From contig NZ_CANMQS010000004.1 in assembly GCF_947500075.1 (NCBI RefSeq), positions 310,001-374,000 on the forward strand: a DNA stretch of 64,000 nt. The letters run 5' to 3'. The notes under the pieces were generated by a model, which was given only the letters and a program-made list of their open reading frames with translations, did no database searches and was not told the origin of the DNA. The position numbers and the translations under genes are program-made. Positions 1 to 8,957 of this stretch are shown one piece after another (position 1 is the first letter of the stretch; each line of letters opens with the position of its first letter). This stretch comes from an uncultured Sulfitobacter sp. (GTDB lineage Bacteria; Pseudomonadota; Alphaproteobacteria; Rhodobacterales; Rhodobacteraceae).

Positions 1-332
1 CCCGCCCGCATGCGTTCGGCCAGCGTGCCCTGTGGATTGAATTCCAGCTCCAGCTCACCCGACAGATACTGGCGCATGAATTCAGCGTTTTCCCCGACAT
101 AGGAGGAGATCATTTTCTTCACCTGTTTGGTCTGCAACAGGATGCCGATGCCGAAATCATCGACGCCTGCGTTGTTGGACGCAAACGTGAGGTTTTTGGT
201 GCCTGCGTCCTTGATCGCTTGCAGCAGGAGTTCGGGGATGCCGCACAGGCCAAAGCCACCCGCAGCGATCAGCATCCCATCTGAGAGGACCCCATCCAGC
301 GCCTCAGCGGCGGAACCATAGATCTTTTGCAT
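1..332 (-). CDS. scoA: 3-oxoacid (succinyl-CoA) CoA-transferase subunit A, partial
   Basis: This is the N-terminal 110 residues or so of the alpha subunit of a two-subunit 3-oxoacid CoA-transferase, which moves CoA from succinyl-CoA to acetoacetate. The remainder, and presumably the B subunit, lie beyond the left edge. The N-terminus [15 protein letters not shown], a glycine-rich [12 protein letters not shown] segment (about residues 26-37) and [12 protein letters not shown] are typical of the family. The start is an ATG preceded by a GGGAG ribosome site about eight bases upstream. An aromatic-degradation homologue (PcaI) is possible, because the pca genes at 34-39 kb lack a CoA-transferase, but the distance argues against co-regulation. 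The family call is firm; the exact substrate is inferred. Confidence 0.88.
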   Translation of the reverse strand, partial: MQKIYGSAAEALDGVLSDGMLIAAGGFGLCGIPELLLQAIKDAGTKNLTFASNNAGVDDFGIGILLQTKQVKKMISSYVGENAEFMRQYLSGELELEFNPQGTLAERMRA

Positions 333-426
333 GGGGGTGCTCCCTTTGATGTCAGACTGTTGTCTTCGTATCTGACGCCGCGTCGCGGCAAAGTCAATTC
401 GTTCGCGGGGTGGTTGCAGGCAGGGG

Positions 427-523
427 CGTTTTCCGACGCGGAAAACGGTCGGAATTTCGCGGAAATTCCGGGCGTGAGGCGGGCCGACCGCGCAACAGGG
501 GCCGGAAAATTCGAAATTTTCCG
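427..523. repeat. Three 21-nt hairpins (9-bp stem, 3-nt loop) in the scoA-topA gap
   Basis: Three perfect inverted repeats of identical geometry lie in the gap. At 427-447 the stem CGTTTTCCG has loop ACG. At 450-470 the stem CGGAATTTC has loop GCG. At 503-523 the stem CGGAAAATT has loop CGA. All are built from CGG/CCG ends around an A/T core. None is followed by a clear T run. They sit just downstream of topA and upstream of scoA on the minus strand, so they could act as a composite terminator, an RNA processing signal or a dispersed repeat. The structures are read directly from the sequence; the role is unknown. Confidence 0.75.
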
Positions 524-558
524 ACCGGATTTTGGGTCAAAATCCGCGCCGTGGTGGA

Positions 559-3162
559 TCAGGCTTTTTTCGCAGCCGGTTTCTTGGCCGGCGCCTTCTT
601 CTTCGCGGGCGCTTTTTTCTTGGCCGGTGCCTTCTTCTTGGCGACCTTCTTGCCCGACTTCGCCGCGCGTTCATCAATCAAGTGCACGGCCTGCGCCATG
701 GTCATCTCTTCTGGATCAATCGTGTCGGGGATCGTGGCGTTGATCTTCTCCCACTTCACGTAAGGCCCATACTTGCCCTTCATCACATTGACCGGACCGC
801 CCACTTCAGGATGTTCACCCAATTCACGCAACGGCTTGGCCGCCTGACCACGTCCACCCCGGCTGGCGACCTTTTCGGCGAGCAATTGCACGGCGCGGTT
901 CATGCCCACGGTCCAGACCTCATCAATGCCATCAAGGTTGGCGTTCGTGCCCCCCCGGTGCGAGGTGCTTTCGGCGTGTTTCAGATACGGCCCATAGCGC
1001 CCGATGTTGGCCCAGACGGTCACGCCGTCCTCCGGATGCGGCCCGATTTCGCGCGGCAGGGACAGCAGCATGACGGCGCGTTCGAGTTCCAGTTCTTCCG
1101 GCTCCCACTCCTTGGGGATCGACTGGCGCGGGGGTTTCTTGTTCTCTTCGGTCACCTCACCGCGCTGCACGTAGGGGCCAAAGCGGCCTTTGAACACGCG
1201 GATTTCGTCGCCCTGATCGGTGCCCAGCAGTTTGCCATCGGGGGGGATGGCGCTGGCCTCCGCCTCCGGATCCGGCGGACCGAAGGGGCGGGTGTAGCGG
1301 CATTCTGGGTAATTGGAGCAGCCGATGAAGGCCCCGCCCGACCGCGCGGTGCGCATCGACAGCCGCCCGGCACCGCAATGGGGGCACAGGCGCGGGTCGC
1401 CGCCGTCTTCAAGCGGCGGGAAGAGATGGGGTTCCAGCACCTCGTTGATCTTTTCCAGCACCTCGGTGATGCGCAGATCGGCGGTTTCGGCGATGGCGGC
1501 GGAAAAATCGGTCCAGAACTGGGTCAGGACTTTCTTGTACTCCGCGTCCCCCGCGCTGACCTGATCAAGCTGGTTTTCCAGATCGGCGGTGAAATCGTAG
1601 CCGATGTAGCGGCGGAAATAATTCTCAAGGAATGCCGTGACCAGCCGCCCCTTGTCTTCGGGGATCAGACGCTGGCCTTCGCGGCGCACATAGCCGCGGT
1701 CCTGAATGGTCGTGACGATGCTCGCGTAGGTCGAGGGACGCCCGATGCCGAGCTCTTCCATCCGTTTGACCAATGTCGCCTCGGTATAGCGGGGCGGCGG
1801 TTGGGTGAAATGCTGCTCCGGCGTGACGCTGCGCTTGTCGGTCTTGTCGCCCTGGGTGATCTGCGGCAGACGCTTGTCGTCCTCATCGACCACATCGTCG
1901 CGGCCTTCTTCATAGACGCGCAGGAACCCGTCAAACAGCACCACCTGACCCGAGGCGCGCAGGCCCACCTGACCATCGGCGCTGCCAACCTCAACCGTGG
2001 TGCGTTCCAACCGGGCGCTGGCCATCTGGCAGGCCAGTGTGCGCTTCCAGATCAGATCATAGAGCTTCTGCTGATCGGATTCGAGTTTCAGATCGGCGGC
2101 GGCCTTGGCCATATCCGTGGGGCGGATACATTCGTGCGCTTCCTGCGCGTTCTTGGCTTTGTTTTTGTACATGCGCGGATCGGCGGGGACGTAATCGGCA
2201 CCATAGCGGTCCTTGATCGCGTCGCGGGCCATGACAACAGCTTCGGGCGCCATGTCGATGCCGTCGGTCCGCATGTAGGTAATGTGGCCGGCTTCATAGA
2301 GCCGCTGGGCGGTGGACATGGTCTGTTTCGCGCCCATGCCGAACTTGCGGCTGGCTTCCTGTTGCAGGGTCGAGGTCATGAACGGCGCAGAAGGGTTTCG
2401 GGTGGCGGGTTTCGCCTCAACCGAATGCACGGACAGATCGCGTGAGGTGATCGCCTGCACGGCCAGTTCGGCCTGCGTGCCATTGGCCAGATCGAATTTT
2501 TCGACCTTTTTGCCTGCCAATGTGGTCAGGCGTGCTTCGAACTCCTGACCGCGGGGCGTGGCGAGCAGGGCCTTGACGCTCCAGTATTCCCGCGCGCGGA
2601 AGGCTTCGATTTCCATTTCACGCTCGGTGATCAGGCGGAGCGTCACGGATTGCACGCGGCCTGCGGATTTCGCGCCGGGCAGTTTGCGCCACAGAACGGG
2701 CGACAGGTTGAAGCCCACAAGGTAGTCAAGTGCGCGGCGGGCGAGGTATGCCTCCACCAATGGCATGTCGACCTGGCGGGGATTTTCCATCGCCTCCGTC
2801 ACGGCCTTTTTGGTGATCTGGTTGAAGACCACGCGGCTGACGGGCGTGTCTTTCTTGATCGACTTGCGCTTGGTCAGCGCCTCTTGCAGGTGCCAGCTGA
2901 TCGCTTCGCCTTCGCGGTCGGGGTCCGTGGCGAGGATCAGCGCGTTGTCATTGGCAAGCGCGTCGGCGATGGCTTTGACATGCTTTTTGCTGTCGCTGGC
3001 CACTTCCCATTTCATGTCGAATTCGTTGTCGGTGTCGACCGATCCATCTTTGGGCGGCAGGTCGCGCACGTGGCCGTAAGAGGCCAGAACGGTATAATTG
3101 TCCCCCAGATACTTGTTGATCGTTTTGGCCTTGGCAGGGGATTCGACAACAACAACTGGCAT
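559..3162 (-). CDS. topA: DNA topoisomerase I (type IA)
   Basis: Type IA topoisomerase (867 aa) that relaxes negative supercoils through a transient 5'-phosphotyrosine link. The Toprim domain opens at MPVVVVESPAKAKTINKYLG. SAGRVQSVTLRL follows, and the active-site tyrosine lies in ITYMRTDG near residue 293. A four-cysteine zinc-ribbon (CPHCG ... GCSNYPEC) falls near residues 590-615, followed by two TopA C-terminal GRYGPY/GKYGPY repeats. The tail is a lysine/alanine-rich run of KKKAPA repeats, common in alphaproteobacterial TopA. I chose the internal ATG because the longer 884-aa reading adds an atypical leader, and homologues begin at MPVVVVESP. It lies downstream of dprA on the same strand, with its own likely promoter in the 222-base gap. 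Confidence 0.97.
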   Translation of the reverse strand: MPVVVVESPAKAKTINKYLGDNYTVLASYGHVRDLPPKDGSVDTDNEFDMKWEVASDSKKHVKAIADALANDNALILATDPDREGEAISWHLQEALTKRKSIKKDTPVSRVVFNQITKKAVTEAMENPRQVDMPLVEAYLARRALDYLVGFNLSPVLWRKLPGAKSAGRVQSVTLRLITEREMEIEAFRAREYWSVKALLATPRGQEFEARLTTLAGKKVEKFDLANGTQAELAVQAITSRDLSVHSVEAKPATRNPSAPFMTSTLQQEASRKFGMGAKQTMSTAQRLYEAGHITYMRTDGIDMAPEAVVMARDAIKDRYGADYVPADPRMYKNKAKNAQEAHECIRPTDMAKAAADLKLESDQQKLYDLIWKRTLACQMASARLERTTVEVGSADGQVGLRASGQVVLFDGFLRVYEEGRDDVVDEDDKRLPQITQGDKTDKRSVTPEQHFTQPPPRYTEATLVKRMEELGIGRPSTYASIVTTIQDRGYVRREGQRLIPEDKGRLVTAFLENYFRRYIGYDFTADLENQLDQVSAGDAEYKKVLTQFWTDFSAAIAETADLRITEVLEKINEVLEPHLFPPLEDGGDPRLCPHCGAGRLSMRTARSGGAFIGCSNYPECRYTRPFGPPDPEAEASAIPPDGKLLGTDQGDEIRVFKGRFGPYVQRGEVTEENKKPPRQSIPKEWEPEELELERAVMLLSLPREIGPHPEDGVTVWANIGRYGPYLKHAESTSHRGGTNANLDGIDEVWTVGMNRAVQLLAEKVASRGGRGQAAKPLRELGEHPEVGGPVNVMKGKYGPYVKWEKINATIPDTIDPEEMTMAQAVHLIDERAAKSGKKVAKKKAPAKKKAPAKKKAPAKKPAAKKA

Positions 3163-3209
3163 GTATTTAAGGACCTTACATCTAATGAATGCGCACCGCT
3201 CGCGCAGTC

Positions 3210-3238
3210 TCATGTGGGATCAGGGGGGGGATTGTCAA
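3210..3238 (-). promoter_or_regulatory. Candidate sigma-70 promoter for topA
   Basis: On the minus strand a perfect TTGACA -35 element (3233-3238) is followed after 17 bases by ACATGA (3210-3215), a weak -10. The pair sits about 50 bases before the topA ATG. The spacer contains a run of eight cytosines. The -35 is convincing, but the -10 matches poorly, so this is a prediction only. Confidence 0.35.
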
Positions 3239-3384
3239 TGCGCCGGATGGCGCAAGCGCATTCAGGTCAGGCTGTGGGATACACGCTATGGTGCTGTAAT
3301 CATGGTCTGACACTGCCTGTGTTAAGGGGGGCAAAATTTATGTGGTGGCCGGTGGCCGTCAGCCATGTCCGGGGCGCGGGGCAG

Positions 3385-4518
3385 TCAGACCGCGCGGGTC
3401 AGCAGCCCACCGGGACGACGGGCGATTTCGCCTTCCAGTTCCAGATCCACCAGTGCTGGCGCCACTTCTGACGGGGCGGCTTTGAGATCGCGGATCAATT
3501 GGTCTTCTGCCAGCGGGGAAGGGCCGAGCCGGGCGAGGATCTGCTGGTGCAGGGCGGCTGTCTTGCGCAGGGTGCGTTTGGGGGGCGCGGGGCGTTTCGG
3601 GGGAATGGGGACGGCTGGTTGAACGCTGAGCGCGCTGATGACATCGGCGGCATTGCGGACCAGCACAGCCCCATCGCGGATCAGCATGTTGCAGCCCGCA
3701 GCGCGCGCGTCCATCGGGTGGCCGGGCACGGCCAGCACCTCCCGCCCCTGATCCAGCGCGTCGCGCGCGGTGATCAGGCTGCCGGATTTCGCGGCGGCTT
3801 CCACAACCACGGTTGCCTGCGCAAGGCCCGATATGATCCGGTTGCGGCGGGGAAAATGACGGGCCATCGGTTGCAGGCCCATGGGTTGTTCGGACAGGCG
3901 CAGCCCCTGCGCGGCGATGTCTTCCGCGAGTTTTGTGTTTTCGGTCGGGTAAATGGTGTCCACGCCGCCTGCCTGAACGGCAATGGTACCGCTGGTCAGG
4001 CTGGCCAGATGGGCGGCGGCATCCACGCCGCGCGCCAGTCCGGACACGATGGTAAACCCGGCGGCCCCCAGTTCGTCGGCCAAGGCGCGGGCCATGCGGG
4101 TGCCGAGAGAGGAGGCGTTGCGCGCACCCACAAGTGCAATCATCGGGCGCGACAGCAGGTGCGCGTCTCCGATCATCCACATAAAGGGCGGGGCGTCGTC
4201 GAGTGTGGCGAGCAGGGCCGGGTAGGGCGCGTCACCCTTCACCAGCAGGTGCGCGCCGGCAGCACGGGCGGCGCGCAATTCGGCCGCCACAACCCCTTCG
4301 GGGCAAATCTGATAGCCTGAAACGCCCGCGGCACGCGCCACCTGGGGCAGCGCGGCCAGCGCGTTTTGCGCAGTGCCGTATTCAGTCAGCAAACGGTTGT
4401 ACGTCGATATGCCAACCCGGCGCGAGCGCAGCAGACGGAGACGGGCAAACTGTTCGTCTTCCGGGGTGGGTGGGAGTGGGGGGTGAGTGGAAGAAGGATG
4501 GTGGTCCTTGTCAGTCAT
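3385..4518 (-). CDS. dprA: DNA-processing protein DprA
   Basis: DprA/Smf (377 aa) loads RecA on incoming single-stranded DNA in natural transformation and is widely conserved outside competent species. The Rossmann-like core is clear: GARNASSLGTRMA, SGLARGVDAAAH and then NRIISGLAQATVVVEAA with SGSLITARDALDQGREVLAVPG. Residues 1-80 form a SAM/HhH-like N-terminal domain. The last 60 or so residues (LHQQILARLGPSPLAEDQLI ... LELEGEIARRPGG) form the winged-helix DprA_WH domain. A Pro/His-rich leader (residues 6-20) precedes the conserved part. The gene lies between tldD and topA on the same strand, an order seen in other Rhodobacterales. Confidence 0.96.
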   Translation of the reverse strand: MTDKDHHPSSTHPPLPPTPEDEQFARLRLLRSRRVGISTYNRLLTEYGTAQNALAALPQVARAAGVSGYQICPEGVVAAELRAARAAGAHLLVKGDAPYPALLATLDDAPPFMWMIGDAHLLSRPMIALVGARNASSLGTRMARALADELGAAGFTIVSGLARGVDAAAHLASLTSGTIAVQAGGVDTIYPTENTKLAEDIAAQGLRLSEQPMGLQPMARHFPRRNRIISGLAQATVVVEAAAKSGSLITARDALDQGREVLAVPGHPMDARAAGCNMLIRDGAVLVRNAADVISALSVQPAVPIPPKRPAPPKRTLRKTAALHQQILARLGPSPLAEDQLIRDLKAAPSEVAPALVDLELEGEIARRPGGLLTRAV

Positions 4519-4598
4519 CCCGTGGCTCCGTCTGTTGCTAGAATCAGGTATAGGCCGCGTTGGTTAACAGGGTGTGAATCATTTCGGGCCAATATGTC

Positions 4599-6020
4599 TT
4601 AGGTTGCCGACCCGCCCACCGTCAGCCCGCCGATCATCAGCGTCGGCTGGCCCACACCCACCGGCACCCATTGCCCCTGTTTGCCGCAATTGCCGATGCC
4701 GGGGTCCAGTGCGGGGTCATTGCCCACCGCGCGGATCTGCTTGAGGGCCGTCGCACCGTCCCCGATCAGCGTCGCCCCTTTGACCGGCGCGCCGACCTTG
4801 CCGTTCTCCACCCGGTAGGCTTCGGTGCAGGAGAACACGAATTTGCCATTGGTGATATCGACCTGCCCGCCGCCGAACCCCACAGCATAGATGCCATCCT
4901 TGAGGTCGGCCACGATATCCTCGGGCGCGCTGTCGCCGCCGAGCATGTAGGTGTTGGTCATCCGCGGCATCGGGATATGCGCATAGGACTGCCGCCGCCC
5001 GTTCCCGGTGGAGGCGCCACCCGTCAGCCGCCCGTTCTGGCGGTCCTGCATGTAGCCCACCAGAGTGCCATCCTCGATCAGCACGTTTTTGGCGGAAGGC
5101 GTGCCTTCGTCATCGACGCTGATCGAGCCGCGCCGGTCGGGGATTGTACCATCGTCCAGCACCGTCACACCCCTGGAGGCGATCTGCTGCCCCATCAGGC
5201 CGGCAAAGGCGGAAGAGCCCTTGCGGTTGAAATCCCCTTCAAGCCCATGGCCGATGGCTTCGTGCAGCAGGATGCCCGGCCAGCCGGGGCCGAGGACCAC
5301 GTCCATCACCCCCGCAGGCGCGGGCACCGCTTCGAGGTTCACACAGGCGATCCGCAGGGCTTCGCGCGCGCGGTCCTGCCAATCGGCGGGGTCAATCAGC
5401 CCATCCAGCCCGATCCGTCCACCGCCCCCCGAAGAGCCGCTTTCGCGGCGGCCGTCCTGCTCGACGATCACTGAAATGCCGATGCGTGTCATCGGCCGCA
5501 CGTCCCGCACGGAGGTGCCTTCGGGGCGCAGGATCTCAACCTCTTGCAGGCTGGCGGCGATGCTGGCGCTGACCTGAATGACGCGGGGGTCCAGCGCACG
5601 GAGAAAATCATCAATCTCGCGCAGGGTTTCGACCTTCACCGGGAAACTGGCGCCGGCGATGGGATCATCATCCGTATAGAGTTTGGTATTGGTGCCTTCG
5701 GGCGCATCCGCCCAGGTGCCGCCGCCGTCGCCCACGGCAAGCTGCGTCGTCTCTGCCGCGCGGCGCAGGGCGGCTTCCGTCATTTCAGTCGAATGGGCAT
5801 ATCCCGCCACTTCGCCCCGCACGGCGCGCAACCCGAATCCTTCGGAGGCGTCATAATTCGCGGTCTTGAGGCGCCCGTCATCAAACATCAGCGCTTCCGA
5901 CCGTCGGCGTTCCAAAAACAGCTCCCCGTCATCGGCGCCTTTGGTGGCTGCACGCAGGATGCTGAGCGCGGTTTCGCGGTCGAATTGGGTCTCAAGCGGC
6001 GCGAAGGGCGTCTGGCTCAT
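4599..6020 (-). CDS. tldD: Metalloprotease TldD (PmbA/TldD family)
   Basis: TldD (473 aa) partners with PmbA/TldE as a zinc metalloprotease that degrades unfolded peptides and matures some modified peptides. The TldD-type zinc motif HEAIGHGLEGD (HExxxH) lies near residue 253, which separates TldD from the metal-less PmbA subunit. Other family landmarks are GSSGGGGRIGLDGL, a SVDDEGTPS segment and the C-terminal QPTLMIGGLTVGGSAT. The ATG is preceded by AGGACGA. It is transcribed away from the cytochrome oxidase operon, leaving a 183-base divergent promoter region. Confidence 0.95.
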   Translation of the reverse strand: MSQTPFAPLETQFDRETALSILRAATKGADDGELFLERRRSEALMFDDGRLKTANYDASEGFGLRAVRGEVAGYAHSTEMTEAALRRAAETTQLAVGDGGGTWADAPEGTNTKLYTDDDPIAGASFPVKVETLREIDDFLRALDPRVIQVSASIAASLQEVEILRPEGTSVRDVRPMTRIGISVIVEQDGRRESGSSGGGGRIGLDGLIDPADWQDRAREALRIACVNLEAVPAPAGVMDVVLGPGWPGILLHEAIGHGLEGDFNRKGSSAFAGLMGQQIASRGVTVLDDGTIPDRRGSISVDDEGTPSAKNVLIEDGTLVGYMQDRQNGRLTGGASTGNGRRQSYAHIPMPRMTNTYMLGGDSAPEDIVADLKDGIYAVGFGGGQVDITNGKFVFSCTEAYRVENGKVGAPVKGATLIGDGATALKQIRAVGNDPALDPGIGNCGKQGQWVPVGVGQPTLMIGGLTVGGSAT

Positions 6021-6203
6021 ATCTATTTCGTCCTGAATTAGCGATGAAAATCGCGGTGAGCGTCTGTTTGACGCAATCGAAAGTCTTTATCTCGTCCTCA
6101 GAATATGATTGTAAGCTAGGCGAATACAACGGCGAGGCTCTGACCAAGCGACCGCCGCGACAAAGAACCGTAGCCATTGTTGGTCAAAAGATCAGGACGA
6201 CTT

Positions 6204-7133
6204 ATGAAACATCTTCTCACATTGAGCGGGCTTATGGCCACATGTGCAGCCTTCCCAGCATGGGCGCAGGACGCATTGCGCATTGACGGTCTGGAGGTCA
6301 TTGGCGCTCCGGTGGACGGCGAAATGGGGTTCCAGCCCGCTGTTACGGAACTCGCTCAGGACATCCATGATCTCGATTACCTGATTCTGGTGATCATCAC
6401 CGTGATTACCCTGTTCGTGACGGCCCTTATCGGCTGGGTCATCGTCCGCTTTAACGCCAAGCGCAATCCGGAGCCTGCGACATTCACCCACCACACCCCG
6501 GTGGAGATTGCATGGACCGTTGGTCCGATTGTCATTCTGGTGCTGATTGGTGCCTATTCCCTGCCGATCCTGTTCCGGCAGCAGGAAATTCCGCCTGCGG
6601 ATGTGACCATCAAGGTTGTCGGCAACCAGTGGTACTGGACCTATGAATACGTGGATCATGGGTTTGAATTTGAGAGCTACATGATCGGCGCCCCAGCAAC
6701 GCTGACCTCGGAAGAGGAAGAAGCGGGCGCGATTGCCAACCAGCTTGGCCCGGTGATGGAGCAAAAGCTGATCGACGCCGGGTATTCCCGCGATGAATGG
6801 CTGCTGGCAACAGATACCGCCGTCGTCGTGCCCGTGGGCAAGACCATCGTGATGCAGGTGACTGCGGCCGATGTGATCCACGCCTGGACCATCCCGGCTT
6901 TCGGAGTGAAGCAGGATGGCGTACCCGGCCGTCTGGCGGAGCTGTGGTTCGAGGCTGAAAAAGAGGGTGTGTATTTCGGTCAGTGTTCCGAACTGTGCGG
7001 TCAGGCGCATGCCTATATGCCGATCACGGTCAAAGTGGTCTCTGAAGAGGCCTATGAGGACTGGCTGAACGCAGCCCGTGAGGAATACGCTGGCCTGCCG
7101 CCACTTCTGACGGTTGCCTCCAACAACAACTAA
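6204..7133 (+). CDS. ctaC: Cytochrome c oxidase subunit II
   Basis: Subunit II of aa3-type cytochrome c oxidase (309 aa). It takes electrons from cytochrome c through the dinuclear CuA centre. Residues 1-22 form a signal peptide ([13 protein letters not shown]) and two membrane segments follow. The CuA ligand cluster is seen as [14 protein letters not shown] (C-x3-C-x3-H-x2-M) near residues 261-274, with the aromatic QWYWTYEY electron-entry patch near residue 140. The ATG at 6204 has AGGACGA upstream; an upstream in-frame start would add nine residues before the signal peptide and was rejected. It heads the plus-strand oxidase assembly operon. Subunit I (ctaD) is not in this window. Confidence 0.97.
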   Translation: MKHLLTLSGLMATCAAFPAWAQDALRIDGLEVIGAPVDGEMGFQPAVTELAQDIHDLDYLILVIITVITLFVTALIGWVIVRFNAKRNPEPATFTHHTPVEIAWTVGPIVILVLIGAYSLPILFRQQEIPPADVTIKVVGNQWYWTYEYVDHGFEFESYMIGAPATLTSEEEEAGAIANQLGPVMEQKLIDAGYSRDEWLLATDTAVVVPVGKTIVMQVTAADVIHAWTIPAFGVKQDGVPGRLAELWFEAEKEGVYFGQCSELCGQAHAYMPITVKVVSEEAYEDWLNAAREEYAGLPPLLTVASNNN

Positions 7134-7143
7134 CGCCGATGGG

Positions 7144-7164
7144 GGGCGGGCCGCGTGTCCGCCC
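7144..7164 (+). terminator. Possible attenuator hairpin between ctaC and ctaB
   Basis: GGGCGG (7144-7149) can pair with CCGCCC (7159-7164), followed by the pyrimidine-rich TTGTTCTT. The structure lies in the only sizeable gap of the oxidase operon. It could trim expression between the abundant subunit II and the assembly factors. The stem is only six base pairs, so support is weak. Confidence 0.3.
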
Positions 7165-7229
7165 TTGTTCTTGATGCAAAGGCAGGTGGCGGTGCGACGC
7201 TGCCCACCCGGCCAGAGAAAAGGTGCTTG

Positions 7230-8168
7230 ATGACTGACGTTACCAATACGCCAGTACAGCAGAACGAAGCGGAACTGGGCGATTACTTTGCCCTCATGAA
7301 GCCGCGCGTGATGCAGCTTGTGGTCTTTACAGCCGTCGTTGGCATGCTGGCGGCCCCTGTATCCGTGCATCCGCTGATTGGGTTTGCCTCCATCCTGTTT
7401 GTGGCGATCGGGGCTGGTGCCTCTGGCGCGCTGAACATGTGGTGGGATGCGGATATTGATGCGGTGATGCGCCGGACCTCCAAACGCCCCATACCCGCGG
7501 GTAAGGTCACGCCCGGTGAGGCGATGAGCCTTGGTGTAGCGCTGTCGGGCCTGTCGGTGATGATGCTGGCGCTGTCAGCCAACCTGCTGGCGGCCTTCAT
7601 GCTGGCTTTCACGATCTTCTTTTATGCGGTGGTCTACTCGATGTGGCTCAAGCGGGCGACGCCGCAGAACATCGTGATCGGTGGTGCGGCAGGGGCCTTC
7701 CCACCTGTGATCGGCTGGATCATTGCAACCGGCACCTTCTCGGTCGAGGCGTGGCTGATGTTTGCGCTGATCTTCATGTGGACGCCGCCCCATTTCTGGG
7801 CGCTGGCGCTGTTCATGCGGTCGGATTACGACGACGCGAATGTGCCGATGCTGACCGTGACCCATGGCCGCCCCGCCACCCGCCGTCACATCATCGCCTA
7901 TACCGTGCTGCTGGCCATTCTTGCCGTCGGCACAGGCTTCACCGCCATCGGCGGGCCCATCTATCTGGCTGTCGCTGTGGTGCTGAACGTCTTGTTCCTG
8001 ATGGGCGCATGGCGCATCTGGCACCGGGATGAGGAAGACGCGGAGGAAGACAACTATCTGGTGGAGCGCAAGTTCTTCCGCCTGTCGCTCTATTACCTCT
8101 TTGCCCACTTCGGCGCGATCCTGTTGGAAGCGGCGCTGAAACCATGGGGTCTGGGAGGCTGGTCATGA
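7230..8168 (+). CDS. ctaB: Protoheme IX farnesyltransferase (heme O synthase)
   Basis: CtaB/Cox10 (312 aa) adds a farnesyl chain to heme b to make heme O, the precursor of heme A for the aa3 oxidase. The UbiA-type prenyl-diphosphate motif NMWWDADIDAVMRRT is present, followed by the diagnostic KRPIPAG. The second acidic motif is YDDANVPML. Hydrophobic segments consistent with an integral membrane enzyme cover the chain. I start at ATG 7230 (MTDVTNTPV), preceded by AAAAGG, rather than an upstream in-frame codon that adds 25 poorly conserved residues. Its stop overlaps the start of the next small gene (ATGA), implying translational coupling. Confidence 0.96.
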   Translation: MTDVTNTPVQQNEAELGDYFALMKPRVMQLVVFTAVVGMLAAPVSVHPLIGFASILFVAIGAGASGALNMWWDADIDAVMRRTSKRPIPAGKVTPGEAMSLGVALSGLSVMMLALSANLLAAFMLAFTIFFYAVVYSMWLKRATPQNIVIGGAAGAFPPVIGWIIATGTFSVEAWLMFALIFMWTPPHFWALALFMRSDYDDANVPMLTVTHGRPATRRHIIAYTVLLAILAVGTGFTAIGGPIYLAVAVVLNVLFLMGAWRIWHRDEEDAEEDNYLVERKFFRLSLYYLFAHFGAILLEAALKPWGLGGWS

Positions 8169-8350
8169 GCATCCGGACCGAGCATGAGATCCATGGCCGC
8201 CGCAAGGGCCGCAATGTGGGCGTCGGCATCATGCTGGCGGGGTTTGTCGTGCTGATCATGGCGCTGACCTTTGTGAAGATCACCCAGATCGATTTCGCAA
8301 ACGCGCCCGGCACTGTGGGCCCGGCAAGCGGGACGGAGGTCACGGACTGA
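8165..8350 (+). CDS. Small oxidase-operon membrane protein (CoxF-like)
   Basis: A 61-residue protein with a basic N-terminus (HEIHGRRKGRN) and one membrane helix (GIMLAGFVVLIMALTFVKI), followed by a short polar tail. Its start overlaps the ctaB stop by four bases and its stop overlaps the ctaG start by one base, so it is surely translated within the operon. Small single-span proteins occupy this slot between ctaB and ctaG in many alphaproteobacteria and are linked to oxidase assembly. The precise function is not known to me. Confidence 0.85.
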   Translation: MSIRTEHEIHGRRKGRNVGVGIMLAGFVVLIMALTFVKITQIDFANAPGTVGPASGTEVTD

Positions 8351-8934
8351 TGTTTCTCAAGAACCTTGATGGCCCGACAAGGACCGTGGTGCAGACCGTA
8401 TCGCTTGTGGTTTTCATGGGCGGCCTCGCCTGGGCGTCAGTGCCCTTCTACGACTGGTTCTGTCGCGTCACCGGCTTTGGCGGTGTGCCGGAGCAGGTGA
8501 CGGTAAACGACGCCGATATTCTTGACCAGACCATCACCGTACGGTTTGACGGCACGCTGAACAGCGGTATGGCGTGGGAGTTCAAACCCGTTGTGCGCGA
8601 GATGGAAATCCGCATCGGAGAGACCGGTCTGGCGTTTTACGAGGCGCACAACCCCACAAGCCGCCCCATTGCGGGGCAGGCCAGCTATAACGTGACGCCC
8701 TACACAGCGGGTGCCTTCTTCGACAAGATCGACTGTTTCTGCTTTGAGGAACAGGTCCTCGCCCCCGGTGAGACCGTGCAGATGCCGGTCAGCTTCTACG
8801 TTGACCCAGAAATCGTCGAGGACCGTGACGGCAAGTATGTACACACCATCACGCTGTCCTATACATTCTACGAAATTGACCTGCCTGAAGGGTATGCCGC
8901 CCTCGATGTGCAGTCACAGACAGACCTGAATTAA
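8350..8934 (+). CDS. ctaG: Cytochrome c oxidase assembly protein CtaG (Cox11)
   Basis: CtaG/Cox11 (194 aa) delivers copper to the CuB site of subunit I. A short cytoplasmic N-terminus and one membrane helix ([23 protein letters not shown]) anchor a periplasmic immunoglobulin-like domain. The copper-binding CFCFEEQ motif lies near residues 131-137, and the conserved [13 protein letters not shown] follows the helix. The start shares a base with the stop of the preceding small gene. Position between ctaB and ctaE is canonical. Confidence 0.96.
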   Translation: MFLKNLDGPTRTVVQTVSLVVFMGGLAWASVPFYDWFCRVTGFGGVPEQVTVNDADILDQTITVRFDGTLNSGMAWEFKPVVREMEIRIGETGLAFYEAHNPTSRPIAGQASYNVTPYTAGAFFDKIDCFCFEEQVLAPGETVQMPVSFYVDPEIVEDRDGKYVHTITLSYTFYEIDLPEGYAALDVQSQTDLN

Positions 8935-8957
8935 GAAAAGGTGAGGGACCCGCAGCC

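Noticed and set aside
532..2445. 637-aa plus-strand open frame opposite topA
   Set aside because: It lies entirely within topA on the other strand, has no recognisable motif, and its composition reflects the GC-rich codon positions of topA, which is unquestionably real.
6021..6203. Possible regulatory site between tldD and ctaC
   Set aside because: TTGACG (6068-6073) and TATGAT (6104-6109) are seen, but their spacing is too large for one sigma-70 promoter. No clear operator was found.
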